From Streptomyces sp. R302 (GTDB taxonomy: Bacteria; Actinomycetota; Actinomycetes; Streptomycetales; Streptomycetaceae), in the NCBI RefSeq assembly GCF_012927245.1, contig NZ_JABBGE010000014.1, positions 62,001 through 126,000 of the forward strand: 64,000 nucleotides of DNA, written 5' to 3'. The notes beneath the pieces were generated by a model. That model had not been told where the DNA came from. It ran no database searches and worked only from the letters and a program-made list of their open reading frames with translations. Position 1 is the stretch's first letter. Every line of letters starts with the position of its first letter. The position numbers and the translations under genes were made by a program. Of the stretch, positions 7,900-17,097 are shown piece by piece.

Positions 7900-9159
7900 T
7901 TGCCCAGTCCCTACCGCGCGATCTTCTCCGCGCCTGGTACCGCCTCGTTCTCCGTGGCCGGTTTCCTCGGCCGGATGCCGCTGTCCATGACGGGCATCGG
8001 CATCGTCACGATGATCTCCCAGGTCACCGGCCGGTACGGGCTCGCCGGCGCCCTCTCGGCGACGCTGGCGATGTCCGCCGCCGTGCTCGGCCCCCAGGTC
8101 TCCCGCCTGGTCGACCGGTACGGGCAGCGGCGGGTGCTCCGCCCCGTCACCCTGATCTCCGTGGCCGCCGGCGCCGGACTGCTGCTCTGCGTGCAGCAGC
8201 AGGCCCCGGACTGGACCCTCTTCGCCTTCACGGCCGTGATCGGCGTCGTGCCCAGCGTCGGCGCGATGACCCGGGCCCGTTGGGCGGGCATCTACCGGGG
8301 CGACGCGCGCAAGCTGCACACCGCGTACTCGTGGGAGTCGATCGTCGACGAGGTGTGCTTCATCTTCGGCCCGATCATCTCCATCGGCCTGTCGACCACC
8401 TGGTTCCCCGAGGCCGGCCCGCTGCTCGCCGGCGTCTTCCTGGCGATCGGCGTCTTCTGGCTGACCTCCCAGCGGGCCACCGAGCCCGAGCCGCACCCGC
8501 AGCCCGCCGTCAAGCGCGGTTCGGCGCTCCGCTCCCCCGGCCTCCAGGTCCTCGCGCTGGCCTTCGTGGCGACCGGCGCGATCTTCGGCGCGGTGGACGT
8601 GGTGACGGTGGCCTTCGCCGAGGAGCGGGGCCAGAAGGCCGCGGCCAGTCTGGTCCTGGCCGTCTACGCGCTGGGCTCCTGCCTGGCCGGCATGGTCTTC
8701 GGGCTGCTGCACCTCAAGGGCGAGCCGTCCCGCCGGTGGCTGCTGGGCGTCTGCGCGATGGCCGTGAGTATGATCCCCCTCCTACTGGCCGGGAACCTGC
8801 CGTTGCTGGCCGTGGCGCTCTTTGTCGCGGGCCTCTCCATCGCGCCGACGATGGTGACCACGATGGCCCTCGTCGAGAAGCACGTACCGCACACCCAGCT
8901 GACCGAGGGCATGACCTGGACGGGCACCGGCCTCGCGATCGGCGTGGCCCTCGGCTCGTCCGCGGCCGGCTGGGTGGTCGATGCCTCGGGGGCGGAGGCG
9001 GCGTACGTGGTGCCCGTCGTCGCGGGCGCGCTCGCGGTCGCGGTGGCGCTCCTCGGCCACCGCCGGCTGCGTACGCCGGCGCCGAGCCGGGAGGGGCGAG
9101 ATGAGCACGAGGACAGCGGGACCGGGGAGCGCCAGGACGGCGGGCAGCCCGTGGCGTAA
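7900..9159 (+). CDS. MFS transporter
   Basis: A 12-helix major facilitator protein of about 419 residues with the inter-helix RLVDRYGQRRVLRP loop (motif-A region) after TM2-3. A charged His/Glu-rich tail ends the protein. The substrate is unknown. Start choice is difficult: the homologous region begins at PSPYRAIF, and the TTG at 7900 with a GGAG six nt upstream fits best. A GTG at 7837 in the same frame has no ribosome site. The best Shine-Dalgarno (GAGGAACC) serves GTG 7856, which is out of frame. The last 59 nt overlap the next gene, implying coupling. Confidence 0.8.
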   Translation: MPSPYRAIFSAPGTASFSVAGFLGRMPLSMTGIGIVTMISQVTGRYGLAGALSATLAMSAAVLGPQVSRLVDRYGQRRVLRPVTLISVAAGAGLLLCVQQQAPDWTLFAFTAVIGVVPSVGAMTRARWAGIYRGDARKLHTAYSWESIVDEVCFIFGPIISIGLSTTWFPEAGPLLAGVFLAIGVFWLTSQRATEPEPHPQPAVKRGSALRSPGLQVLALAFVATGAIFGAVDVVTVAFAEERGQKAAASLVLAVYALGSCLAGMVFGLLHLKGEPSRRWLLGVCAMAVSMIPLLLAGNLPLLAVALFVAGLSIAPTMVTTMALVEKHVPHTQLTEGMTWTGTGLAIGVALGSSAAGWVVDASGAEAAYVVPVVAGALAVAVALLGHRRLRTPAPSREGRDEHEDSGTGERQDGGQPVA

Positions 9160-10438
9160 CTGGGCGGGGAACGTCACCTCGCGTCCGGTGCGGGAGGTGA
9201 GCCCCGCCTCGGCCGAGGAGCTGGCCGCCGAGCTCCGCCGGGCCGCCCGGGACGGGCTGCGGGTGAAGACGGTCGGCGCCGGCCACTCCTTCACCCCGAT
9301 CGCGGCCACCGACGGCGTGCTGATCCGCCCCGGTCTGCTCACCGGGATCCGGCGGATCGACCGGGCGGCGATGACGGTGACGGTGGAGTCCGGCACCCCG
9401 CTGAAGCGGCTGAACGTGGCCCTGGCCCGGGAGGGCCTGTCGCTCACGAACATGGGCGACATCATGGAGCAGACGGTCGCCGGGGCCACCTCGACCGGCA
9501 CCCACGGCACCGGCCGGGACTCCGCCTCGATCGCCGCCCAGATCCGCGCCCTGGAGCTGGTGACGGCCGACGGGACGGTGCTGACCTGTTCGGCGAGCGA
9601 GCACCCCGAGGTGTTCGCGGCGGCCCGGATCGGCCTCGGCGCGCTCGGCGTGGTCAGCGCGATCACCTTCGCCGTGGAGCCGCTCTTCCTGCTGACCGCG
9701 CGGGAGGAGCCGATGCGCTTCGACCGGGTGATCGCGGAGTTCGACCAGCTGCACGCGGAGAACGAGCACTTCGAGTTCTACTGGTTCCCCCACACGGACA
9801 ACTGCAACACCAAGCGCAACAACCGCAGCGCCGGTCCCGCCGCCCCGCTGCCGCGCCTCGGCGGCTGGTTCGAGGACGAGTTCCTCTCCAACGGCGTCTT
9901 CCGCGCGGCCTGCGCGCTCGGCCGGGCGGTGCCGCCGGTCATCCCCTCGATCGCCCGGGTCTCCAGCCGCGCCCTGTCCGCCCGTACGTACACCGACATC
10001 CCGTACAGGGTCTTCACCACACCGCGCCGGGTCCGCTTCCTGGAGATGGAGTACGCGCTGCCGCGGGAGGCCGCGACGACGGCGCTGCGCGAACTGAAGG
10101 CGATGGTGGAGCGCTCGCCGCTGAAGGTGAGCTTCCCGGTGGAGGTGCGCACCGCGCCCGCCGACGACATCGCGCTCTCCACGGCCTCCGGCCGGGAGAC
10201 GGCCTACATCGCGGTGCACCTCTACAGGGGAACGCCCCACCGCGGGTACTTCACCGCGGTGGAGCGCATCATGACCGCGCACGGGGGCCGGCCGCACTGG
10301 GGCAAGGTCCACACCCGGGACGCGGCCGACCTGGCGGCGGCCTACCCGCGCTTCGCCGAGTTCACGGCCCTGCGCGACCGGCTCGACCCGGAGCGTCTCT
10401 TCGCCAACGACCACCTGCGGCGGATCCTGGGCGACTGA
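9101..10438 (+). CDS. FAD-linked oxidase, aldonolactone/alditol oxidase family
   Basis: A 445-aa flavoprotein of the VAO/D-arabinono-1,4-lactone oxidase group. The N-terminal FAD-binding domain shows GAGHSFTPIAATDG, whose His is the usual covalent flavin attachment site, and GTHGTG. The C-terminal substrate domain carries the family's HWGK motif near residue 407. Such enzymes oxidise alditols or aldonolactones and reduce O2 to H2O2; the exact sugar is not predictable. The ATG at 9101 lies within the MFS gene, preceded by GAGGGG. A transporter-oxidase pair would fit uptake and oxidation of a polyol or lactone, which is inference. Confidence 0.85.
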   Translation: MSTRTAGPGSARTAGSPWRNWAGNVTSRPVREVSPASAEELAAELRRAARDGLRVKTVGAGHSFTPIAATDGVLIRPGLLTGIRRIDRAAMTVTVESGTPLKRLNVALAREGLSLTNMGDIMEQTVAGATSTGTHGTGRDSASIAAQIRALELVTADGTVLTCSASEHPEVFAAARIGLGALGVVSAITFAVEPLFLLTAREEPMRFDRVIAEFDQLHAENEHFEFYWFPHTDNCNTKRNNRSAGPAAPLPRLGGWFEDEFLSNGVFRAACALGRAVPPVIPSIARVSSRALSARTYTDIPYRVFTTPRRVRFLEMEYALPREAATTALRELKAMVERSPLKVSFPVEVRTAPADDIALSTASGRETAYIAVHLYRGTPHRGYFTAVERIMTAHGGRPHWGKVHTRDAADLAAAYPRFAEFTALRDRLDPERLFANDHLRRILGD

Positions 10439-10445
10439 CGGGGGC

Positions 10446-11444
10446 TCACCCTGCCGTGTCCCCCGAGGGGTCCGTGGGGGCGTCCCCGAGTGCCGGGCCG
10501 GTGCCGGGGTCCTCGGTGGGCGAGGTGGGCGAGGCGGGCGAGGTGGGCCCGGTCGGGGACACGGGCGCCGTCGGCCCGGTCGTCGGCCCGCTCGTCGGCC
10601 CGGTGGGCTCCTGGCTGGGGGTCGTACCGCCGTCGGCGGAGCCGGTCGGGTCCGGGGTCGGGGCCGTCGTGGCCCCGCCGCTCGGCGTCCCGGTCCCGGG
10701 GTCGGGGGTGGCGCCGGTGGACGGGGTGTCCGCGTCCGGCTCGGCGCCGGGGCTCGCGGAGCCGGTCGGCGCGGGCGCCTCCGTCTGCCGCTCCCGCTCG
10801 GGCTGTTCGGGGCCGTGCTGCCGGCCCGCGCCGTCGCCGCGGACCACGGAGCCGAAGGTGGTGGTGCCCCGGGTGCCGCTGAAGTCCTCGCCGGAGACCA
10901 GTTCGTAGGCGGTGATGCCGCCCATGGTGACGCCGAAGACGAGCGCGGCGGCAAGGACGGGGCGTTTCCAGCCACGCACCCGCGTTCCGTGGGTGGTGGC
11001 CGAGCCGAACTCCTCGTCGTACGGGAAGGGGGCCGCGGCCCCGGGGACCGTACCGGGCATCAGGGTGTGGCAGTCGTCGCCGGCCTCCGCCGGGGCGGGG
11101 AGCGGGACCTGACGCGCCTTCGGCCTGCCGGCGGCGGTCGCGTCGCGCATCTGCTCGCCGGTCCGCTTGAGGAGCTGCTGGAAGAGCGGTCCGCCGCAGG
11201 TGGCGATGACGCTGATCACACCGGCGCCGAGGATCGTCCCGTAGACCCCGAGGGTGGAGGCGAGTTTGGCGGCGATCACGGCGGCGAGGGCGCTGCCGGC
11301 GACCTGCGGCACGCTCAGGTCGGTCTTCCGCCGCGCCTCCTCCCCCGGCTCCTGGGGTTCGTTCCCGGGGGCCGGCGCCCGTATCTCCGGGTCGTCCGTG
11401 CCGGTCGGCTGCCTGTGACGCATCTCCACCCTCTGTTCGCCCAT
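10446..11444 (-). CDS. Membrane-anchored protein with long Pro/Thr/Ser-rich tail
   Basis: A 332-aa protein. Residues 1-45 are polar. A hydrophobic Ala/Ile-rich segment (about 45-75) is followed by a cytoplasm-like linker with FPYDEEFG. A single TM lies at about 160-182, then an external-looking domain of about 150 residues made almost only of Thr, Pro, Ser, Gly and Asp with TGP/TSP micro-repeats. Such tails span or decorate the wall. No enzyme motif is seen. The ATG at 11444 has GGTGGA upstream at good spacing; in-frame starts nearby are possible. It converges on the oxidase gene with a 7-nt gap. Confidence 0.7.
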   Translation of the reverse strand: MGEQRVEMRHRQPTGTDDPEIRAPAPGNEPQEPGEEARRKTDLSVPQVAGSALAAVIAAKLASTLGVYGTILGAGVISVIATCGGPLFQQLLKRTGEQMRDATAAGRPKARQVPLPAPAEAGDDCHTLMPGTVPGAAAPFPYDEEFGSATTHGTRVRGWKRPVLAAALVFGVTMGGITAYELVSGEDFSGTRGTTTFGSVVRGDGAGRQHGPEQPERERQTEAPAPTGSASPGAEPDADTPSTGATPDPGTGTPSGGATTAPTPDPTGSADGGTTPSQEPTGPTSGPTTGPTAPVSPTGPTSPASPTSPTEDPGTGPALGDAPTDPSGDTAG

Positions 11445-11855
11445 CTGTTCCACCGTGCACCCAGAAGGGACAGATAGGCGAAGCGAATAGTTCCGGTTCA
11501 GGGGGTTCTGTGAAGAGTGCCACGCGGGAGGAATGGAGACGGAGGCTCAACTCCCGCGCACCCCCAGAAGTTGGGCGGCGCGCCGGTCCACCCGAGTGGC
11601 CCGAATGGAGTACATTGGCGAACCCTGGGTCCGGACGCCTTCCGGGGCGCCCGGGAACGGAACCGCTACACAGTGTGACACTCAGTCACTCCGGGTAGTG
11701 AACAGGTAACCGTGCCATAACGGCGGCTCCGGGTCCACGCCCGACACGCCGGGCAACTCGGCAAGGTAGTGGCAGGCTGCACCCGGGCAGGCCACACTCG
11801 ACTAGCGGAAGCAGCGACGCACGTGACGTCGGCAGGCACCACCCGGGAGGTCCCC
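11445..11855. other. 411-nt divergent promoter region before sepH
   Basis: Non-coding between the Pro/Thr-rich membrane gene and sepH. It contains AGTGTGACACT (11672-11682), an 11-bp palindrome followed by a TGAC-N5-GTCA inverted repeat, candidates for regulator binding. A short forward frame from 11510 has poor codon bias and is not accepted. Confidence 0.45.
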
Positions 11856-12905
11856 ATGCCCGAACTGCGTGTCGTGGCCGTCTCCAACGACGGCACACGA
11901 CTGGTGCTCAAGGCTGCCGACAGCACGGAGTACACGCTTCCGATCGACGAGCGGCTGCGGGCCGCCGTGCGCAACGACCGCGCGCGCCTCGGCCAGATCG
12001 AGATCGAGGTCGAGAGCCACCTCCGCCCCCGGGACATCCAGGCGCGGATACGAGCCGGTGCCTCCGCCGAGGAGGTCGCCCAGCTCGCCGGCATCCCCGT
12101 CGACCGCGTCCGCCGTTTCGAGGGCCCCGTCCTCGCCGAGCGCGCCTTCATGGCCGAGCGCGCCCGGAAGACCCCGGTCCGCCGGCCCGGCGAGAACAGC
12201 GGACCCCAGCTCGGCGAGGCGGTGCAGGAGCGGCTGCTGCTGCGCGGCGCCGACAAGGACACCGTGCAGTGGGACTCCTGGCGGCGCGACGACGGCACCT
12301 GGGAGGTGCTGCTCGTCTACCGCGTCGCCGGCGAGGTGCACACCGCCAGCTGGACCTACGACCCGCCGCGCCGGCTCGTCCAGGCCGTGGACGACGAGGC
12401 GCGGGCGCTGATCGGCGAGACCGACGACACCCTCGCCACCGCGCCGGAGCCGAGCTTCCCCTTCGTGCCGCGCATCGCCCGGCTGCCCCGGGACCGGCCG
12501 CTCGACCGGACCCTGGACCGGCCGCTGGACCGCGCCCTCGACCGGCAGCTCGACCGGGCCCCGCTGACGGCCTCGGCGGAGCCGGAGGAGGAGCGGGACT
12601 CGCTCACCAGCCTCCTGGAGGCGGTGCCCAGCTTCCGCGGCGACCTGGTCGTGCCGGAGCAGCCCGACAGCGAGCCGTCCGACGAGGTCGAGGCGGAGGA
12701 GCCGCCCGCTCCCGCCGCCTCCGCCGGGGCGGGCGCGGCCTACGCCGACGTCCTCATGCCCCGCTCCGTCTCCGGCCACCGCGACCGGCTGCACGGCGCC
12801 ACCGACCGGCAGGCGGAGGCCGACGGCGTCCGCCCGGGCCGCCGCGCGGCGGTCCCCAGCTGGGACGAGATCGTCTTCGGGACACGCCGGAAGAAGCAGG
12901 AGTAG
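11856..12905 (+). CDS. sepH: SepH, FtsZ-assembly regulator (DUF3071)
   Basis: A 349-aa protein with the SepH layout: an N-terminal DUF3071 domain (residues 1-165) beginning PELRVVAVS and including a helix-turn-helix-like AGASAEEVAQLAGIPVDRVRRFEG (about 66-89). A long acidic, Pro-rich disordered region follows, and a basic conserved C-terminus SWDEIVFGTRRKK. SepH binds FtsZ and stimulates its assembly during vegetative and sporulation septation in Streptomyces. The linker carries six near-identical LDR units (12-bp DNA repeat at 12501-12562). The ATG at 11856 follows GGGAGG. Confidence 0.93.
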   Translation: MPELRVVAVSNDGTRLVLKAADSTEYTLPIDERLRAAVRNDRARLGQIEIEVESHLRPRDIQARIRAGASAEEVAQLAGIPVDRVRRFEGPVLAERAFMAERARKTPVRRPGENSGPQLGEAVQERLLLRGADKDTVQWDSWRRDDGTWEVLLVYRVAGEVHTASWTYDPPRRLVQAVDDEARALIGETDDTLATAPEPSFPFVPRIARLPRDRPLDRTLDRPLDRALDRQLDRAPLTASAEPEEERDSLTSLLEAVPSFRGDLVVPEQPDSEPSDEVEAEEPPAPAASAGAGAAYADVLMPRSVSGHRDRLHGATDRQAEADGVRPGRRAAVPSWDEIVFGTRRKKQE

Positions 12906-12925
12906 CCCCGGTACGCCCCGGGCAG

Positions 12926-12953
12926 GGCCCGCGCCGACGGTTCGGCGCGGGCC
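12926..12953. terminator. 12-bp hairpin between sepH and the sulfurtransferase
   Basis: Perfect 12-bp arms (12926-12937 and 12942-12953) with a 4-nt loop between convergent genes. Confidence 0.85.
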
Positions 12954-12977
12954 GCTCTGTACGCCCGTACGCCTCCG

Positions 12978-13805
12978 CTACCGCGGGTCCGGGCCGGTGG
13001 CCACCGGGCGGGACGGGTCCGAGGACCACTCCGACCAGGAGCCGGCGTAGAGGGCCGCCGGGATGCCGGCCAGCTCCAGGGCCAGCACCTCGTGGGCACC
13101 GGAGACGCCCGAACCGCAGTAGACGCCGACCTCCGCCGCCTCCACCGCGCCGAGGCCCGCGAACCGCTCCCGCAGCATGTCGGCGGCGAGGAAGAGGCCG
13201 TCCCCGGCCACGTTCTCCGTGGTCGGCGCCGAGTGGGCGCCCGGGATGTGCCCGCCGACCCGGTCGATCGGCTCCACGTCGCCGCGGTAGCGCTCGGCGG
13301 CCCGGGCGTCCAGGAGCAGCCCGGAGCGGGCGAGGGCCGCCGCCTCGTCCGCGTCGAGCAGCCGCAGCCCGCCCGGCTTCGGCGTGAAGTCGCCGGGATC
13401 CGGCTCCGGCACCTCGGCCGACAGCTCCCCCGGCCAGGCCGCCAGGCCCCCGTCGAGCACCCGCACGTCCTGGTGGCCCGTCCAGCGCAGCAGCCACCAG
13501 GCGCGGGCGGCGCCCCAGCCGAGCCCGCCGTCGTAGACCACCACCGGGCGGTCGGCGCGGACGCCCGCCCGGCGCATCACCGCCCCGAAGGCCTCCGGGT
13601 CGGGCAGCGGATGCCGGCCGCCCTCCCCCGGCGGTCCCGCCAGTTCGGCGTCGAGGTCCACGTAGACCGCGCCGGGCAGGTGCCCGGCCTCGTACGCGGG
13701 GCGTCCCGGCGGGCCCCCGAGGGTCCAGCGCACGTCCAGGAGCACCGGCGGCCGGGCTCCCGCCGACTCGCTCGCGAGTTCGCTTGCGGAGATGATGGGC
13801 TTCAT
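12978..13805 (-). CDS. sseA: Sulfurtransferase (3-mercaptopyruvate type)
   Basis: A 275-aa tandem rhodanese protein. The N-terminal inactive domain has the LLDVRW and YEAGHLPGAVYVDLD motifs. The C-terminal active domain has LLDARAAERYRG, GHIPGAHSAP and the active-site loop YCGSGVSG, whose Cys is near residue 232. The CGSGV loop is closer to 3-mercaptopyruvate sulfurtransferases than to thiosulfate rhodaneses (CRKGVT). It moves sulfane sulfur from mercaptopyruvate to thiol or cyanide acceptors. The ATG at 13805 is divergent from the VOC gene with about 160 nt between. Confidence 0.88.
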   Translation of the reverse strand: MKPIISASELASESAGARPPVLLDVRWTLGGPPGRPAYEAGHLPGAVYVDLDAELAGPPGEGGRHPLPDPEAFGAVMRRAGVRADRPVVVYDGGLGWGAARAWWLLRWTGHQDVRVLDGGLAAWPGELSAEVPEPDPGDFTPKPGGLRLLDADEAAALARSGLLLDARAAERYRGDVEPIDRVGGHIPGAHSAPTTENVAGDGLFLAADMLRERFAGLGAVEAAEVGVYCGSGVSGAHEVLALELAGIPAALYAGSWSEWSSDPSRPVATGPDPR

Positions 13806-13965
13806 GGGGCCATCCTCGCGCAGCCATGCCCGCTGCGGGGGACGGACCCGGCGTCCTCCCGGAGGATCGCGCCAGGCAGGGTGCGACCGGGGCGCGCCGT
13901 GCGCGACCCGGTCGAGTCACCGGCGGCGGAGCACGGTCACGACCAGGTCCGAGGAGAGGGTGACG

Positions 13966-14739
13966 ATGACCGAGGCCGCTCGACGCAGCCCGGGAACACC
14001 CTGCTGGGTGAGTCTGATGGTGCACGGGATCGAGGCGACGCAGGACTTCTACCGGGAACTCTTCGGCTGGGAGTTCGTCCCCGGTCCGCGGCAGCTCGGC
14101 CCGTACGTGCGCGCGCTCCTCGGCGGCCGCGAGGTCGCCGGCATCGGGCAGCTGCCCCCCGACCGCCATCTCAGCACCGCCTGGACGACCTATCTGGCCA
14201 CCGACGACGCCGGGGAGACCGCCGAGTCCATCCGCTGCTGCGGAGGGACCGTGGCGGTGGGCCCGCTGGACGCCGGCGAGGCGGGCCGCCTCGTCATCTG
14301 CGCCGACCCGGCGGGCGCCGTCTTCGGCGTCTGGGAGGCGGAGGCCCACCATGGCACCGCGCTCGCCGGTCCGCCCGGCACACCGGTCTGGAACGAACTG
14401 CTCACCTACGAGACGGCCACGGTCGCCAAGTTCTACCGGGCGGTCTTCGGGTACGAGGTCGAGCCGGTCGTCTCGGCCGATTTCGACTACGCCACCCTGC
14501 ACGTCGACGGGCGCCCGGTCGCCTCGCTGCACGGGGTGGGCGAGGAGCTGGCCCGGGACCGGGGCCCGCACTGGATGACGTACTTCGAGGTCGACGACAC
14601 GGACGCGGCGGCCCGGCTCGTGGTGGAGCTGGGCGGCCACGTGCTGCGGCCGCCCCGGGACGGCACGGCCGGGCGGCTCGCCCTGGTGGCGGACCCGGAG
14701 GGCGCGGTGTTCACCCTCGTGAGGTCACGCTCCCGTTGA
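13966..14739 (+). CDS. Two-domain VOC (glyoxalase/bleomycin-resistance) protein
   Basis: A 257-aa protein of two VOC halves (about 10-120 and 130-255), each with the babbb pattern ending in a DPxGAVF strand. The half-starts are CWVSLMVHGIEATQDFYRELFGWEF and VWNELLTYETATVAKFYRAVFGYEV. Family members are small-molecule binders, dioxygenases or drug-binding proteins; the histidines expected of a metal site are not all present, so binding rather than catalysis is possible. The ATG at 13966, nine nt after GGAG, is preferred to a GTG at 13960. Confidence 0.8.
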   Translation: MTEAARRSPGTPCWVSLMVHGIEATQDFYRELFGWEFVPGPRQLGPYVRALLGGREVAGIGQLPPDRHLSTAWTTYLATDDAGETAESIRCCGGTVAVGPLDAGEAGRLVICADPAGAVFGVWEAEAHHGTALAGPPGTPVWNELLTYETATVAKFYRAVFGYEVEPVVSADFDYATLHVDGRPVASLHGVGEELARDRGPHWMTYFEVDDTDAAARLVVELGGHVLRPPRDGTAGRLALVADPEGAVFTLVRSRSR

Positions 14740-14762
14740 CGGCACCGCCCCGGGTGGCCTCC

Positions 14763-16103
14763 TCAGCGGCGACCGCGCGCCAGACTCCGGCGGAGCAGCG
14801 AGGGCCCGGCCGGGGCGGGCTCGCCGCCCGGGAGGCCCAGCTGGGTGAGGCGTACGGTGCCGAAGTGGTGGGCGACCTCCGGATCGGCGTGGTGCGCCGC
14901 CAGGTACAGCTCGGTCTCGGCCCGCAGGCCGGGGTGGGCCTTGTGCCGCATGCAGTAGCCCACCGCGCGGACGAGCGGGGCGAGGGACTCGGGCGCGGGC
15001 CCCGGCACGGCGGGTGCCGCGCCGCCCTCCAGGGCGGGGACGAGGTGGTCGACCACGGTGAGCGGGATCCGGTTGCTGTTCTCGAAGGGGGTCAGCCGTT
15101 CGAGGAGTTCCTCGGTGCCGACCCGGGCGACGGGGACCCCGTAGTAGACGGCCGCGGTGAGCATCGCCGTGGAGAAGCAGCCGACGACGAGCCGCAGCTC
15201 GCAGCGCTCGTAGAAGGTCTCGGCGAGCAGCGGCACGTCGAGGACGGTGAGCCGGACGCCCGCCTCCTCGGCGGCCTCGCGCAGCACGGTCGAGTATCCG
15301 GCGGGCGCGGTGGGGTGCGGCTTGAAGACGATGCTGCGGTGGCCGAGGGCGGCGGCGCCGCGGACCATCCGCACGTGCAGTTCCTCCTCCTCCTCGACGG
15401 TGAGGAGGCCGAGGGCGGCGAGGTACTGGCCGAGGAGGAGCGCGGTGGGCGCGGCGGCGACCGCCTCGGCGACCGCCGGGTCGTCGCCCGCGTCGGCGGC
15501 GATCTCGGCGAGCACCGCGCGGAAGGCGGCGTCGGGGACCAGCGCGGAAGGGGTGCCGTACTCGGTGAGGAGCATCGGGGTGAGGCCGGGCACCAGGTCG
15601 AGGTGGAGCAGCCGGCGGATGCGGCAGGCCAGGGACTGGGCGACGTCCGTGCGGGTGGGGCCGTAGCTCATCAGCCCGTCGGCGTACACCTCGACGGAGC
15701 TCTCCGGGAAGCAGGCGCCGAGCGCCTTGGCCGGGTTGACCTGGATGGATTCGACGATCAGCTCGACGCGGGCGCTGCCGAGGTCCCAGGCGGTGCGCAG
15801 CACCCGCTGCCAGAGCGGGGCCTCCTCGGGGCGGGGGGCCCAGGCGGCCGGGTGGTAGGGGTGGATCGTCTCGTTCCAGTCGAGGACGCCGTCGAAGCGG
15901 GCGGCGATCCGCGCGTAGCCGGTCATGGACTCCAGACGGAGCGCGGTCTCCGGGATCTCGGCGTTGTGCGAGAGCAGCAGGAGGCGGCGGGCGTCGCCGG
16001 GGGCGCCGTAGAGTCCGGCGTCGATCGCGGCGGCGACGGTCGCGGCGCCGTAGAGGGTGGAGACCTGGAAGATCTGGACCGGGCGGGGGGTGTCGGTGGT
16101 CAC
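14763..16103 (-). CDS. Sialyltransferase-like (polysialyltransferase family) glycosyltransferase
   Basis: A 446-aa protein with the bacterial sialyltransferase signature: an N-terminal Rossmann-like VSTLYGAATVAAAID segment, a D/E-x-G motif (VYADGLMSYGP), an HP motif (FKPHPTAP) and a serine motif (CFSTAM). The family transfers nonulosonic acids such as sialic acid from CMP-sugars; the S. coelicolor homologues are annotated as polysialyltransferase family without proof. It starts at GTG 16103, overlapping the GT2 stop by four bases, so the two are coupled. No nonulosonate synthase or CMP-sugar synthetase lies in the window, so the donor is unknown. Confidence 0.75.
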   Translation of the reverse strand: MTTDTPRPVQIFQVSTLYGAATVAAAIDAGLYGAPGDARRLLLLSHNAEIPETALRLESMTGYARIAARFDGVLDWNETIHPYHPAAWAPRPEEAPLWQRVLRTAWDLGSARVELIVESIQVNPAKALGACFPESSVEVYADGLMSYGPTRTDVAQSLACRIRRLLHLDLVPGLTPMLLTEYGTPSALVPDAAFRAVLAEIAADAGDDPAVAEAVAAAPTALLLGQYLAALGLLTVEEEEELHVRMVRGAAALGHRSIVFKPHPTAPAGYSTVLREAAEEAGVRLTVLDVPLLAETFYERCELRLVVGCFSTAMLTAAVYYGVPVARVGTEELLERLTPFENSNRIPLTVVDHLVPALEGGAAPAVPGPAPESLAPLVRAVGYCMRHKAHPGLRAETELYLAAHHADPEVAHHFGTVRLTQLGLPGGEPAPAGPSLLRRSLARGRR

Positions 16104-17071
16104 GGTCGGACGGTCCTTCCGGTCTCGCGCAGGCTCCGCAGGAGGGTGGCGCGGGGGGTGTCCATGGTGGCGAGGGTCTCTTCGAGGACGTCCTGCGGCA
16201 TGCGGTGCAGGGCGTCGGCGACGTCGGCGCGCAGCCGCTGGGCGACCTCGGGCTCGTACTTCCCGGCCTTGTTCACGTGGAAGGCGATCATGGCGCAGTA
16301 GGTGCGGACGGCCTTGGGCAGGAAGCGGTCGGCGTCCCGGTCCCGGGAGACCTCCTCCAGGAGCAGGTCGTAGGAGGGGATGAAGTCGAGCTGGCGGTTG
16401 TCGCTGATCTGGGTCAGCGAGGTGGTGACGCCGCGGCGGTAGAAGACGCCGTGCAGGGAGAGGGCGGCGTAGGTGCGGGCCTTGAGGTGGAGGCGCCAGA
16501 CCCAGAGCCGGTCCTCGGCGGTGCGCAGCTTGGTCTCGAAGCGGGACTCGCCGTTCTCGAAGAGGGTGCGGCCGTAGACGCCGAAGGGGACGAAGGGGTA
16601 GTCCACCATCGTGATCATGCTGGCCGGGGCGATGCCGTCCCGGGGGTCCATGACGGCGTCGCGGACCTTGGCGGGGGCGTACTTGATGTTCCGCTTGCGG
16701 CCCTCGGCGAGGACGTGGTCGGTGCGGGCGAAGTCGCAGCCGAGTCGCTCTGTGCCGTCGACGGCGGCCCGGAGGTGGCCGGGGGCGTACCAGTCGTCGC
16801 CGTCGAGGAAGGTGAGGTAGTCGCCGGTGGCGGCGTCGATGCCGGTGTTCCGGGCCTGGGCGACGCCGAGGTTGGTCTCGTGGCGGATGACCCGGGCGTT
16901 CGGGATGCGGTCCTTCCAGCGGTCGAGGACGTCCGGGGTCTCGTCGGTGGAGCAGTCGTCGATCAGCAGGAACTCGAAGTCCGGGTCCGCGTTCTGGGCG
17001 AGGCTGCGCACGGTGTCGGGGGCGTACGGCCCGACGTTGTGGAAAGGGACGACGACGGAGAGTTTGGGCAC
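16100..17071 (-). CDS. Family 2 glycosyltransferase
   Basis: A 323-aa inverting GT-A enzyme. LSVVVPFHNV begins the nucleotide-binding fold, DDCSTDET and FLDGDDWYAPGHL hold the metal-binding DxD-type acids, and TAEDRLWVWRLHLKA supplies the ED catalytic-base region. The C-terminal 130 residues are helical. The start is set at GTG 17071 (VPKLSV), with GGGGA eight nt upstream; a GTG at 17086 in frame lacks a site. It probably builds a cell-surface polymer together with the coupled sialyltransferase-like protein. Confidence 0.85.
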   Translation of the reverse strand: MPKLSVVVPFHNVGPYAPDTVRSLAQNADPDFEFLLIDDCSTDETPDVLDRWKDRIPNARVIRHETNLGVAQARNTGIDAATGDYLTFLDGDDWYAPGHLRAAVDGTERLGCDFARTDHVLAEGRKRNIKYAPAKVRDAVMDPRDGIAPASMITMVDYPFVPFGVYGRTLFENGESRFETKLRTAEDRLWVWRLHLKARTYAALSLHGVFYRRGVTTSLTQISDNRQLDFIPSYDLLLEEVSRDRDADRFLPKAVRTYCAMIAFHVNKAGKYEPEVAQRLRADVADALHRMPQDVLEETLATMDTPRATLLRSLRETGRTVRP

Positions 17072-17097
17072 GCGGAGAATCCCCACACTGGATCGGA

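Noticed and set aside
11510..11698. Small forward gene upstream of sepH
   Set aside because: 62 codons with poor third-position bias, no ribosome site and no fold-like pattern.
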